DNA of 64,000 bases from Trichobilharzia szidati (Eukaryota; Platyhelminthes; Trematoda; Strigeidida; Schistosomatidae). The stretch lies in assembly GCA_944472155.2 (NCBI GenBank), contig OX235279.1, forward strand, positions 122,318,110-122,382,109, given 5' to 3'. Shown here piece after piece: positions 1 to 11,174 of the stretch (the stretch's first letter is position 1; each line of letters starts with the position of its first letter). The notes under the pieces are model-generated. The model searched no databases, was not told the DNA's origin, and saw nothing but the letters and a program-made list of their open reading frames with translations. Both the position numbers and the translations under genes were made by a program.

Positions 1-620
1 ACTGCCCTCCCAGGCTGTGAGACAGCCGTTGAAGGTGGATGATATAAAAAGACTTTATGTGTTTGATAGTAGATGTTTGTGCTCCATCTCCGGTGTCAAG
101 TGGTATAATGTGTTGGGTGATTTTGAGGTTAGGCATATAGTTATATGTAAGCAAGGTAAGTAAGTTGATGAGATAGTGGGGCGAAATCGATTCAGATGAC
201 TAGAACACTTACACCGCACGCCAGGCCATTACGTCCTTCGACGGACAGTGTTAGCCAATATATGACTAGATTAAAAGTGTTAGGTTTGGTCAAAGGAAAA
301 CTTAACATTATTTCATGAAACTATCTACAGTCACTTTAGAGAACTAAAAAAGATAAAATTCTTAGTCATTGTTATTAACACAGATGCATTCACTCTATGT
401 AATCTCACGTATCTAGTCAACCTTTAAGTTTTTTGTCGTTACTATTCGTCTTCTCTCACGTTCGTGCTCATCAGAGTTTCATGTGATTCCTTTTTTCCCT
501 ACTTTTGTGTACTAAATTGAATGTTGCAACTTAATAAGGTGCACCTCTGTAGAAACTTATAAACTGAAGGTCAGCCTGAATGACACATCGTAGGTATAAC
601 TAAATACAAAACAATGTATA
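1..620 (+). mobile_element. RTE-type non-LTR retrotransposon, decayed 3' end
   Basis: Conceptual translation across several frames gives a degraded version of the RTE reverse transcriptase C-terminus: a VDDIKRL..FDSRCL stretch near 35-90, then WYN and a VRH stretch. This is the block that reads VEDMKRL in the better copy at 40.1-41.2 kb. It is followed by a 3' UTR like the ones near 25.0 kb and 11.8 kb (a GATGCATTCACTCT word near 380). No frame is open. The 5' part lies outside the window. Confidence 0.55.
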
Positions 621-1149
621 ACAGTCTCTAAAATGTCAAGAATTGAAAATCATATTTCCTCATCGGTTTCTTGGCCATTAAAAAAGGGAGATATCTTTCA
701 AAAGTTTTCACTCATACCCGGGATTATTTTCACACTTCATTTGTCTCGTAATATGGAATGAATTATTATTTTATCTCCATAGACTAAACGTTAGGTTAAA
801 ACACATTCGATGAAGTATATGTTGCTTATTAGCGGCTAAATATGATATTTTTCAAGAGTGGAACATAGCAGCTTGATTTGCTACGCTTCTGTGATGACTT
901 TGTATGCTGTAACTCAGTGAGTTCTTATTTCGTTGCGACTGCTTAGAACGTAAACTCACTTCAGCCTTAAATGGTTTAATCTCTTTTGGAGTCTAAATTC
1001 TATAAGCATTTTCTCACTTTCTCTAACTGTCTATACATAGTGCACTGAAGAAGAAACAGTGACCTGCAAGTCGGCAAACGGAATCGAAGTAAATGAAATG
1101 AGTCGGTGACTTTTTGTTGGCTCCGTAGCACGCCTATCTTAAGTACTCA

Positions 1150-1650
1150 TGCATTACGACACGAGATATTTTAAACAGATGCGCCTACAGAGATGTGGGC
1201 ATGTATTATTTCATCTGAACTCTGGGCGAATCCTTCAACCGACAGTGACCACCAGTGGACTTCCCTGTCTAATTTTATCTCACGTCGCATTTGCTGTCAC
1301 TACTGGAAGAATAGATTGCAACAGTGCGTTCTATGGCTGCGAAGCGTTGTCACTTAGTTTCGAATTAATATCATGCATGTAGCCTCATAAACCCACGGAA
1401 ATAGTTTTGTTCCATGGTGAACCATGACATCTACGGGTCAAAAGCAGAGTGTCTGTTGTAGATCTGCTTTACTTTGTTAGCTACTGTAAATGGTGAGTCA
1501 GTTGGTTTTGTGGTAGCAAGAAAGACAATCAAAAAGCTTTTTGGCAGTCTAGGTATTTTTCAGAGATGTGAGTATATTCACTTTTTTTAGGGATAAGATA
1601 TCCTTTTCATCAAGAAACTTCTAGGTAAATTCACTTTCACTTGGTAATTC
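1150..1650 (+). repeat. Dispersed repeat, probable RTE 3'-end relative
   Basis: This stretch is similar, in inverted orientation, to 6490-7070. Shared words include GAACTCTGGGC, GATTGCAAC/GATTGTAAC followed by a CTGTGGCTGCG-like run, and GGTGAGTCAGTTG. A short open stretch contains RLQRCGHV, which resembles the RWLGHVLRM motif at the end of RTE polymerases. The assignment to RTE is an inference; the repeated nature is seen directly. Confidence 0.4.
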
Positions 1651-2040
1651 AGGAGGGGCGATTAAATGGCCCCAGCAGCTTCACCTCGTCGGTATTTGTG
1701 GGATTTAGTTGATTTTACTTAGGGCTACTTCTCCAGGCAAATGTAGTTGACGTGATTTCGGTGCTAATTTGGTTCTTGTTGGGTGAATTTATATGAGGAA
1801 GTTTACACCAACAATTCTTCATCACACTGCTCGGCAATTTCGGCGGCTCCATAATGTTCCTTGATAAAGAAAGTGGTTTCCAGTGTCCCTGATTCTGTAT
1901 TCTATGTTAAATGAAAAAAATGTGTTCCCTATTCCTCAAACGTCTATATGATGAAAATAGTGTCAGGCATGAACTAATTAACCTTCTTTGAACTACTAAA
2001 TAAATGATTTTCACCACCTTTACAACAACAACCTTTGTTG

Positions 2041-2378
2041 TGTAGCCGTAAATAATTCCCCAAAATTATTAACCACAGCAATCATCACTCAACATTGGAT
2101 GCTGACCATCACTGTTTAAGTCGACTTGTTTAGCTGAAGGCTTACGGTCAAGCATCCCCGCCATTTGGTACTCCGTCGTGTCACGTGCGTGCACGATTAC
2201 TAGCTAGCTAAGCATTTATCTCTACCTGCGATTTTGTCCCGAAATATAATACGTACTTTGGACGACAAAATCTGGTCTTTTGCTTTACCATTTGGTACTC
2301 GAAGAACGAACAATATAGAAGTTGTTGGTATAAGATCTTGCGTTAGTATAATCCGTACAACTCGCGAACGTCGATACC
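2041..2378 (+). repeat. 5' LTR of the Gypsy element
   Basis: Begins TGTAG and matches 5006-5343 base for base at a constant offset of 2965 except for about five substitutions (for example 2047 C/G). The natural 3' end could lie up to 2392, just before the primer-binding-like site, in which case the 3' copy is truncated. Confidence 0.85.
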
Positions 2379-2392
2379 CATAGTCCGTAAAC

Positions 2393-2410
2393 TGGTGAGC
2401 CCAACCACGA
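2393..2410 (+). promoter_or_regulatory. Primer-binding-like site of the Gypsy element
   Basis: The sequence begins TGGTGAGCCC, directly downstream of the 5' LTR. A TGG start pairs with the CCA end of a tRNA. It resembles the tRNA-Trp type primer site reported for the CsRn1 group. The tRNA identity is inferred, not shown. Confidence 0.45.
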
Positions 2411-2504
2411 ACTACATCTTCAATTCACACGCAGATAAACCCGGTGAGTTCGTTCCTTTTTGTGTTTATTCCTGTACTATATTGTTATCGGCATACTTTT
2501 CGTC

Positions 2505-3215
2505 ATGACTGACCCTAGCCCCAAGGTTATTCGCATACGATCAACCGCCAAAACAATTCAGCTAGTACCATATTGGCCAGATAATGCTGAAACGTGGTTT
2601 CAGATTGCTGAGTCCGATTTTTGTGAACATGGCATAACCGATCAACGTTCACAGTTCCTTGCAGTTATTCACGCCCTACCGCGGGAATTCAGCAGGTGCG
2701 TAACTCTGCAGATGTCGGTAAGTAACTCGTACGAGTTGCTCAAAGCATCCATCCTCAAGAGAAACGTTCTCACAGATCGACAACGTCTGGATGAGTTATT
2801 CCGTAACATGGAGCTAGGAGATCAGTCAGCCGTGAGCATGCTGGCAAGAATGAAAGAGATCATTGGCCAAAGTCAGTTCGATGAAGGACTGTTCAGAGAA
2901 CTATTTTTATCCAAACTGCCACAGTCAGTTCAGACTGTACTTGTGACACTTCAGGGTGTTCTCATAGATGATTTAGCTGTCTCTGCAGATAGAATTCTAG
3001 AGATAACGAAACGGCCAGTTACCGAAGTATACTCACTTACCGAACAGACTTCGAAGAAGGATTCTGCAATGATAGAGTTAATCAACTCCGTCCAGCAGAT
3101 GCTTAGGTCAAACAAGCCTAGCAATTCCTCCTATCGTCGTTCTAAATCCCCTCAACGGCAAAGCGCACGTGGACGATCCAAGTCCAACACACGCTCTCTC
3201 AAAAATCCTGACTGA
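2505..3215 (+). pseudogene. gag: Gypsy element gag, interrupted before its zinc knuckle
   Basis: Retrotransposon capsid/nucleocapsid protein, which would package element RNA. The likely start is the ATG at 2505 (MTDPSPKVIRIR); an in-frame ATG at 2460 lies in the leader. The middle (WFQIAES, SVQTVL, ADRILE) has the usual Gypsy Gag look, and the C-terminus is basic and serine-rich. A TGA at 3213-3215 ends the frame. Immediately after it, in the same frame, comes a CWYH...CC..PC sequence (about 3216-3270), the CHCC-type knuckle of this group. The stop therefore separates capsid from the nucleic-acid-binding motif. Whether it is a mutation or a read-through stop cannot be told from one copy. Confidence 0.7.
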
Positions 3216-3373
3216 TGTTGGTATCACAACACCTATGGCAAGGAAGCAAAATGTTGTCGAAAACCCTGTGATTTCGGCAAAGCCTCCAAGTCTGTGGGAA
3301 ACTATCCCGCCAGCACGCGTTAGCGGCAACCGTCGCCGGTGGCACTAGCCGCTTACTTTACATCCATGATATA

Positions 3374-3841
3374 ATGAGCCAGACTAGATATCTAGTCGAC
3401 ACAGGCGCCGAAGTCAGCGTCCTTCCTGCTACAGCAGCAGATCCACAGAAGGATCCTAACTTCAACCTACAGGCTGCAAATGGAAAACCAATTGCAACCT
3501 ATGGTCGGAAATACGTCTATCTGAACGCAGGTTTACGCAAACCTATTCGGTGGATTTTCCTAATCGCTGACGTCACAATGCCCATCATCGGCACGGACCT
3601 ACTTAATCATCATGATTTGCTCGTAGACGTCCGCCGTAAACGACTAATTGACAACACTACTAGTTTGTCTATCAAAGGCATAACTTACGTAGGCCCCAGC
3701 TTGTCAATCGTTAAGATGAAAGCAATCCTCGATCCAACTTTTCAACCGATTGTTGACAAATATCCGGAACTGAATTGCCCATCTAACGACCTCCCGTGTA
3801 TAACCAGCAATGTTATGCACCACATCATAACCTCAGGATAG
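3374..3841 (+). pseudogene. pol: Gypsy element protease and start of Pol
   Basis: Aspartic protease region with the catalytic DTGAE motif near residue 9 and a following SVLPA, then the IIGTDLL motif typical of retroviral-type proteases near residue 73. The frame ends at a TAG (3839-3841) just after HHIITSG. The same frame continues into the reverse transcriptase at 3845, so the TAG is a nonsense change within Pol. No frameshift site joining it to gag was identified. Confidence 0.75.
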
Positions 3842-3844
3842 CCC

Positions 3845-4363
3845 GTGACATCTAAAGCACGACGACTGGCCCCTGACAAACTGAGAATTGCCAGAAACGA
3901 ATTAGATCATATGCTCACCCTTGGCATCATTCGGCCATCGAATAGTCCATGGGCATCCCCATTGCATATGGTACCGAAAAAGGATAGTAACGATTGGCGA
4001 CCCACTGGTGATTACCGGCGAGTGAACGCCAAAACAACCCCTGATTGCTACCCTTTGCCTCACATACACGACTTGACGGCAACGTTATCTGGAGCATCTA
4101 TATTCTCCAAAATCGACTTGGTTGAAGCATATAACCAAATCCCGATGGCAACGGAAGATATTCCGAAAACGGTTATCATCACACCTTTCGGACTTTTCGA
4201 ATTTCTACGTATGCCATTCGGCCTCCGGAATGCGGCCCAAACATTCCAACGCTTCATCGATGAAGTATTTCGCGGTCTCGACTTTGTATACGCATACTTA
4301 GACGTCTGCCTCATTGCCAGTCCAGATAAGGAAACTCACCTTAGACACGGACTTGGCATTTGA
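3845..4363 (+). pseudogene. pol: Gypsy element reverse transcriptase, 5' part
   Basis: RT fingers and palm: [39 protein letters not shown] with the first catalytic aspartate, then [18 protein letters not shown]. At the active site the frame reads YLDV where the family has YxDD, so one catalytic aspartate is lost. Shortly after, the frame runs into a stop at 4363, while the continuing RT sequence lies in another frame at 4314-4556. The enzyme cannot be active as encoded. Confidence 0.8.
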
Positions 4364-4556
4364 AAGGTTACGCCAACATGGCGTTACCATCAATATACAG
4401 AAGTGTCAGATAGGCGTCGACTCACTCGATTTTCGGGGTCACACTATTGACTGTCACGGCATTCGCCCACTGGTTACTTCGGTCGATCACTCTAAGAAAA
4501 CGCGTTCTGGACGTCACGTTAGATTCCCAGAATACCTTCACACCTATTTCACATAA
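4364..4556 (+). pseudogene. pol: Gypsy RT remnant fused by deletion to the Pol C-terminus
   Basis: After a frameshift the RT continues with [17 protein letters not shown] and FRGHTIDCHGIRPL, the thumb region of Gypsy RTs. At about 4470 it changes abruptly to SKKTRSGRHVRFPEYL, which resembles the basic tail found at the extreme end of Pol in CsRn1-type elements. The connection, RNase H and integrase domains are absent, so an internal deletion of a few kilobases is inferred. 4557-4990 is the noncoding 3' part of the element. Confidence 0.65.
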
Positions 4557-4990
4557 CTGAGTGACACATCAATTTTTTTTATGTTGCGTCATTTAACACA
4601 AGTAAATGATATTTTTCCTATAACCGTACATAAATTAAATTAGATGTATATTTTTTTCCAGATATTTTGAACTTTACATTATTTTACTGTATAGTAGATG
4701 CATGTCATATTTTTTTGGTAAAAAAACGCTTATTTGGTACATTTTTCTTGACAAGGTTCTCAGCATTCTTGTTTTCTTTTCCAGGTGCAACGGGCACTGG
4801 ACAGGAAACAAACGAAGCACGGGATCTAACGAACAACATTGAGGAAGCTATGTACAGACACCCTATTAGCATAGGCAGACAGACCAGCGGGCTTTCGATC
4901 AAGCCGCTCGGAAGATTTTTTCACCCATCAGGGAACCATCGAGATTTTTTACTTCCGGCTGCTCATGTCTTAGGGTCCTCACAAACCCAC

Positions 4991-5005
4991 TAGGGGGGAG
5001 TGAGC
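4991..5005 (+). promoter_or_regulatory. Polypurine tract of the Gypsy element
   Basis: A purine-rich run TAGGGGGGAGTGAGC directly abuts the TGTAG start of the 3' LTR, the expected place for the plus-strand primer. Confidence 0.7.
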
Positions 5006-5343
5006 TGTAGCGGTAAATAATTCCCCAAAATTATTAGCCACAGCAATCATCACTCAACATTGGATGCTGACCATCACTGTTTAAGTCGACTTGTTTAGCT
5101 GAAGGCTTACGGTCAAGCATCCCCGCCATTTGGTACTCCGTCGTGTCACGTGCGTGCACGATTACTAGCTAGCTAAGCATTCATCTCTACCTGCGATTTT
5201 GTCCCGAAATATACTACGTACTTTGGACGACAAAATCTGGTCTTTTGCTTTACCATTTGGTACTCGAAGAACGAACAATATAGAAGTTGTTGGTATAAGA
5301 TCTTGCGTTAGTATAATCCGTACAACTCGCGGACGTCGATACC
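5006..5343 (+). repeat. 3' LTR of the Gypsy element
   Basis: Matches 2041-2378 with about five substitutions. Identity to the 5' LTR ends at CGATACC; the 5' copy continues about 14 bases further to the primer site without a counterpart here, so the 3' LTR end may be truncated. Confidence 0.85.
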
Positions 5344-6480
5344 TGTATTCACCTAAAGTTGTTATTGTACCTCATATTTATCATCCTCTCAATTTTTTTT
5401 CATAGGTGTGAACATCATTTAAGTTGTGTTATTACTGTTAATTTTGTATTTCCCCTCACTATACTATATCAACAGAACACAGATTCAATAATCTCTAACA
5501 TGCTATAATTTTCTAACAAAATCGCTAATACTGTTTGAAACAAACTAACTGTTATTATTTATATTATATTTAATATTCTCAATTCGTACTTCGAATATTT
5601 TCGACTTTATATTGCAAATGTAGACAAATTCTCCTGGTGAATTTTGCTTTAATTTGTAATTTTAATTGTATTTTGAGTAAATCAGGTGCAATATTGTGAC
5701 AAATGCTGAGAATTCCATTCTATATTAGAAGAACTGATTTTGGAATAAAGTAGTTTATTATTATTATTTTACTAGTTGATAGTGAATATTAAATTTTGCG
5801 AATGCTGCGAGCTACTGAGTTTGGGAGATTGGGATCATTTGTTATATTGAGTAATGCATTTAGAAGAGATGTTCACCTTTGAGTTATATTGTCGTCAATT
5901 TGCAGTACATTTTTATTGTTGTAATAAATTTCTTAGCAGCAATTATTATCAGTACCTATATTTTGGAAGGATGGTGTATAACGAAGCATACTAATGCAGT
6001 AGTCAAAGGTTAGAACTGTCTCTTGAAATTGAAACAAGTGCTTACTTAAGACAGAACCGGTACTTCGAAAATCGAAACATCAAATTAGTGATAAAGTTAT
6101 TAACATCGTTTATATGTGGGCGGTTAGAGTTATATATTTAGAAGTACTAGTAACTTGTTGATAGTTTAAGGAGTGTTTTGCTTGGCAGGAACAACGGTGT
6201 GACAGTGTAACTGAATGCATGGGTAGGCAACACCAACTGGCCAGTATACACATAATTTGATGTAAAGCACAATCGCACAACGTATTTCGAAGACGAGAGT
6301 AGAGCGGTCTCCTGAAACTGCTAATTTAGTGAGTAACAAAACCTATCTTTGAATTTGGACTGGGAGGAATCCGCTTGTTGATAGGCTGAGTGGTTATCAT
6401 TAATGTCATTCAATTACGTTAGTATAAGTGTATCCAAGTACTAGTTCACTCATAATTGTGTCTTTTCAATAACCGAGTCG
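5344..6480. other. AT-rich noncoding stretch
   Basis: No open frame of note, no recognisable repeat and no RNA gene seen on either strand. Confidence 0.4.
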
Positions 6481-6489
6481 CATAGCGTT

Positions 6490-7070
6490 TACCTTTAGCT
6501 TTAAATTACTAAGTAAAAGTGGATATCCCTAGGGGTTTCTTGGTAAGAAGATGAAATTGTCACCAAAGTAAGTAAATATGTCCATATCTAGAATATACTT
6601 AGATTTGGAGCTGCTTTTCCGCTACAACAACATCAACTGACTCACCAATTACGGTTACAAAGCAAAACTAGATCTGCCAAAGACAGTGTGCTCCTGACTT
6701 CTAGACATCGTAGTGTACCGTGAAGGAAGAGCAATAAGATCAGACGCATGACATTGATTACAGACTAGACAACCACGGGACGCAGCCACAGAACACGCCA
6801 CGTTACAATCTATTCCTTTAATCGTGTCAGTCAATGTGACACCAGCTAAGGTTAGAGAAGGAAAACCACTGATTTCAACAGAATCCATTTGTGCTCCTTA
6901 ATATTATGTATATTCCCTAATTATGGGCAAAATAGGAAACGCACTAAGTCATTACATATATACGAGCAGTAATTGGGCGAACAACGGAGGGTTGATTTAA
7001 AGGAATGCGTTCTCGATGTGGCCCAGAGTTCACGTGAAATAAAACTTGCCTACATCTGCAGGTGCGTGTG
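6490..7070 (-). repeat. Dispersed repeat, inverted relative of 1150-1650
   Basis: Read on the - strand it aligns with 1190-1650, including the GGTGAGTCAGTTG word and a following AGCAAG/AGCGGAAAAGC stretch. With the copy at 1.2 kb it brackets the Gypsy element in inverted orientation. The 6655-6888 open stretch on the - strand has no recognisable motif and is probably not a gene. Confidence 0.4.
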
Positions 7071-7344
7071 TAAGTTATTGCATTTCGCCAACCATTCGTT
7101 CAAATGATTCAATGGGACACTTTCACATTCAACAAGTGCTCAGTTCATGAATTCGATTTCTACCACAAAGGGCGCCCTGCCGGGATGTGGTGCTGTGTTA
7201 CACCAGGGTCCCTCAGTTTACAGCTAGATCACACCTTTAATAATTTGAGTGTTACTGCTTTTAGTTGAAAGAGTAATTCAACTATTTCAAAGATGATTTT
7301 GGCTGGACTCCTCAATACCAAGTATTGTTCCCTATGAAAGTGAA

Positions 7345-8247
7345 GTGGGGAAACTATGCAGGGAGATACTGCAGCTTCGCCGACAACTGAATAGAATCAT
7401 TTCACTTATACAAGATGTATACAGTAATGAATGCACTATTAACTCACTGCGGTCATCCCTACAACACTGCATAAAACTTTATTGTTTGGAAATGAAACAT
7501 GTACATATATATTGTGTCAGTAACTGCAGATACACCTTGACATCTAGATTTCATCTGCCTTCGGTCTCACTACAACATATAATATCAGTCTGATAGTTGT
7601 TTATGAATGCAGTGAAAAGTATTTCATCAACCACGAGTAGCACTTCGAACTAAGCAGAAGTATCGGCACTAAGTGAAACTATTTTTGAGAACTTATACAA
7701 TGAGGTCAACTTTTTCTAATATACACACAACTATCAACGCAATGAAAAGATAATAACGAACTGTTGTCACAAGCACTGTATTTACTATGCAGAGAATTAT
7801 GTTACAGGAAAACTTCACAACAACATGTACAAGTTTTGCACGTCATTGCATCAGTAATATAAGCATACTAGTTCTCCTACTTCCCGAAGTGAATAATCTC
7901 AAGGCCTCGCGACAAAAAATTGTACGAAGTAGATGTATTGAAAGACTGCTTGCAGACACCATGTGCGACAACATCTAGTAGAATGTCTACGAAAACTGGC
8001 AACCTGCAATGAGGGAGACAAAAATCAAGTAATTAGGAGGCATGAAACGCAAAAGATAAGTATTTTAGTTAAGCGTACTGCAGGGAAAAAATATCACTCA
8101 TCTGATTCACTTCTATTCACATTACTTCTTATTTCCGTGTTACTGACTTTTGGTTCAAGGTTTCTACCGCAGTGCACTTTGGCTGAACAAATTAAGGAAT
8201 GGGGAAAATGCTTACAGTACTTAGGAAACGGCATTAATAGTTGTTAA
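7345..8247 (+). other. Unassigned open frames, possibly exons
   Basis: Three short frames follow one another: 7345-7593 (starts MGKLCREILQLRRQL, with helix-like heptad spacing), 7787-7978, and 7963-8247 (contains a hydrophobic LLFTLLLISVLLTFG stretch that could span a membrane). I recognise no family and no convincing set of splice sites joins them. They may be chance ORFs or decayed repeat. Confidence 0.15.
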
Positions 8248-8289
8248 GTCAATTAACAATATAGTGAGTTTTGCCACTGGGCAGCTGTA

Positions 8290-8860
8290 GCGACATTTCG
8301 TCATACCTAGTCTGTATGTCATTCTGACTGACAGACTCTCAACATAGAAGCTTGCACACAGGTGCACCTGTTCAAGCTACCACATCCCATGTAGCAAACA
8401 AAGGTAGAGATAACGGAAATTAAGTGTAGCTCTAAAGAGTATAAATGTGAAGGAGAATGGATAGTGATAAGAATAAAATACAATGGTTGATTGGATACGT
8501 GAGATTACACAGAGCGAATGCATCTGTGTCATCGAAAACTATTTGGAGTCACATCTCTACTTAACGCTATACGCTTAACCCCAGTATTGCTCACCACAAT
8601 ATACTACTTAACACAGAGGATAGGGCACAGACAACTGCGATCAAACACCAGTAGTCTCTTCATGTCTCCCAGCCTCATTGGTCGCTTCTCACAACCTAGG
8701 TGGACAATGCCATCAGAATGCTGTAATTTGACGAGACTCTCCTCTGATAAGTCCCTAAAGTCAATGACACACAATTCTATCAATATGTGTATGATGAAAT
8801 TAAACTAAATAGGGACGACAGTTGCAGAAATGAACCTTGTATTACATCCTTCTTAAAAAG
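8290..8860 (-). mobile_element. RTE-type 3'-end fragment
   Basis: On the - strand the translation contains FNFIIHILIE and RLGDMKRLLVFDRSCLCPI, matching the FNFII and VEDMKRL..FDHRCL blocks of RTE polymerases, with a deletion between them. It is followed (lower coordinates) by a 3' UTR like those at 11.8 and 25.1 kb. The frame is broken throughout. Confidence 0.55.
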
Positions 8861-10870
8861 ATAAAAATTCCCATAGTCTAGTTTCAGTACTAAGTGAACA
8901 GAATGCACTCTGTAGAATTCATGAAATTTACAAAATGACGTACTGCCTTTTGAAAAACTCAGTTAATGTTTCCTCAGTAAAGTGAGAAGTGGGCATTGTG
9001 GTCGTGTACACTCAATAGATTGTGAAATGCTGACAATGAAAGTGACAACAATTCTATATAATTACGAGTTATAATTTTAGCTGTATTGCAACATTCAGCA
9101 TCTGTTAAATGACTACTTGACGAACATCAAATCTATACAGGAAGTGCATAAGATTTAGTAAAACTTATACACTTTTGATTTGACTGTGAAGTCTCCTTGC
9201 CAAATGAATTACTGTAAAAGACTACACAGCTAACAAATTAACTTATAACACTGAAATGGTAGAACCTCTATTTGTCCTTATTGAACTTGATACAGAGTCC
9301 TGTGTTGTTATCTTTCTTATGCAGATGAGAGGTACAAAAAAATTCGTAATCTGTTGCTTCACGTAGAACTGCAATGCAACTCGATATGCAACAGCATTTG
9401 TACGAATAAACTGAAAAATGAAATCTTCCTTATATTCTGAACAAATTGTCCTTATTCCAACTAAGATTTCCACGTACCAGCCTCATTTAAGTCAATGAAA
9501 TCGGAATACTGTTGCAAATAAATCTTCCCTCTAAAATAAAGGCCACATGAAACACAATTTCACAACAATGCTATATGTTGTGCCCATAGAGGTAATGCTT
9601 GTTATCTGAAAGTGTAAAGCAGATGACTGATGAGTAAATGAAAACTGAAATTAGCGCTGAAATTATGATATGAATGTGAGCAACTACCAAACCAATTATG
9701 ATAAAAGCGTTTCATCGAATATGCCGAATATACCAAAATGATTTCATGAAAACTCAATTATACCTCTAATTTTTGAACTTCCTACCTTATTTTATCCATC
9801 ACATTGCGCAGATATCAGTATTAAGGGATATTTCCCAATACAGGTGCAGCGAATGTAACGCAGATCAAGTACATTGTGTCGCCGATACTATGTATATCAG
9901 AAAGATTTCAATGCAAAATTTCATTTAAATAGCGTATAAAAACATAATTTGTCACTAAGCCAACGTGACATCGACTCCACAGCTAGCGGGGAAATGCAAT
10001 AATGCCACACTATTTGAATAGCCCAGGAACATGCCCTTTTGCTTTAGATCCTAATTCGAAGATTACATTAGGCTACTCACTAAACATGTAGCTTCAGTAT
10101 GTGTCCTTGTCTTCTACATACTTTGATCGACTTTATTTTACCTCAGAATATGAGTATACAGGCCAGCCGATGTTGCTTATCCATGCATTCACTTTTTACA
10201 TTGCTCACCTTAGTTCTAGGACGTCCACCATAATTCTTGGTTTGACACAAGATTAATTCCTAATTTCTGTACCTGCAACAGTTCATCTCAATGGCATGGT
10301 TCTTTTTCGCATGAAAAATCTGTTTTCAGATAACCCCAGTGCAGCCTGCACAATTTGCTGTGGAAACTCAAGTTTCGAAGTCGTATGATTACAACTGATA
10401 TGGTTATAAACAATGAATTTTGTTCGAAACGTCATCCAGTAAGTACTACTGTTTCACTGTGTGATACATCTAATAAACAAACTAATATGGAATTGCTGCG
10501 TTAGGCTGTTTTATGCACACAGTTGTTAGTTAGGGCATGTTGATTGGAGTTTCGCCTGGTCAACAATTTTTGGAAACAATTTTCAACAAAATGTGTTATA
10601 TGCCTTCTGGATTGATGGAAACTCTTATTTCCACGTCATGTGATCTGATTGCGGCAAACTTCTAGCATATGGGTTGAAAGGTTTATATTTCTGGCGAACT
10701 GTTGAAATACTGCTATAAGGAGCAGGATGGGATAGTTGGAGGGTAATGTCAATAGAATAAGCTTTTGCAATGACGTTTAGCGAAACCTCTAAGCGGCAAC
10801 CTTGAAACATTGCGCCAAATACAAACTGGCCTCGAGTTCACTTCGGTTTTGTATATGGTCTTACCCGACT
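8861..10870. other. Upstream region of the PCMTD-like gene
   Basis: AT-rich, without a supported gene. A 9243-9473 - strand open stretch contains AYRVALQFYVKQQ, which looks exon-like, but no flanking exon or family was found. The promoter and 5' UTR of the gene starting at 10871 presumably lie near 10.5-10.87 kb; no TATA or CCAAT arrangement stands out. Confidence 0.3.
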
Positions 10871-11174
10871 ATGGGAGGACGTGTTAGTCGCGGACAAGAT
10901 AACCAGTCACTTATTGATATATTGGTGGAAAGCGGTTTAACACTGAATCCTGAAACTGAGCGTGCACTGCGCTTAGTTGATAGAGGCAGCTATTATGATG
11001 TAAAGAGCTCGGGTGCTTATATAGACTTAGCTTATAAATCGGGTCCCCTTCATATTTCAGCACCTAGTATCTACTTTGTGGCGCTCAAAAATCTGGATAT
11101 ACAGCCGGGGAACCACTTTTTGAATATTGGTAGCGGAACAGGTTACCTTAGCACAGTAGTTGGATTGTTGCTAG
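10871..11174 (+). CDS. PCMTD-like exon 1
   Basis: Encodes residues 1-101, from MGG through the SAM-binding GSGTG loop. It ends CTAG before donor GTGAGT, leaving one base that completes G102 with exon 2. Confidence 0.9.

Larger units (their letters stand above)
2041..5343 (+). mobile_element. Defective Gypsy/Ty3 LTR retrotransposon (CsRn1/Boudicca-like)
   Basis: Two direct LTRs of 338 bp flank gag, protease and part of the reverse transcriptase. The Gag ends in a CHCC-type knuckle and the primer-binding-like site starts TGGTGA, both features of the CsRn1/Kabuki/Boudicca group of Gypsy elements. RNase H and nearly all of integrase are missing: the frame jumps from the RT segment ending CHGIRPL directly to a TRSGRHVRFP tail of the kind found at the end of Pol in this group. 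Several stops and a frameshift also break the genes. The LTRs differ at about five positions, so insertion was fairly recent. No clear target-site duplication is visible; the 3' LTR may have lost its last bases. Confidence 0.85.

Noticed and set aside
10802..10870. Upstream ATG extending the PCMTD-like N-terminus
   Set aside because: PCMTD proteins start at MGG with a myristoylation signal; the 23 extra residues have no counterpart.
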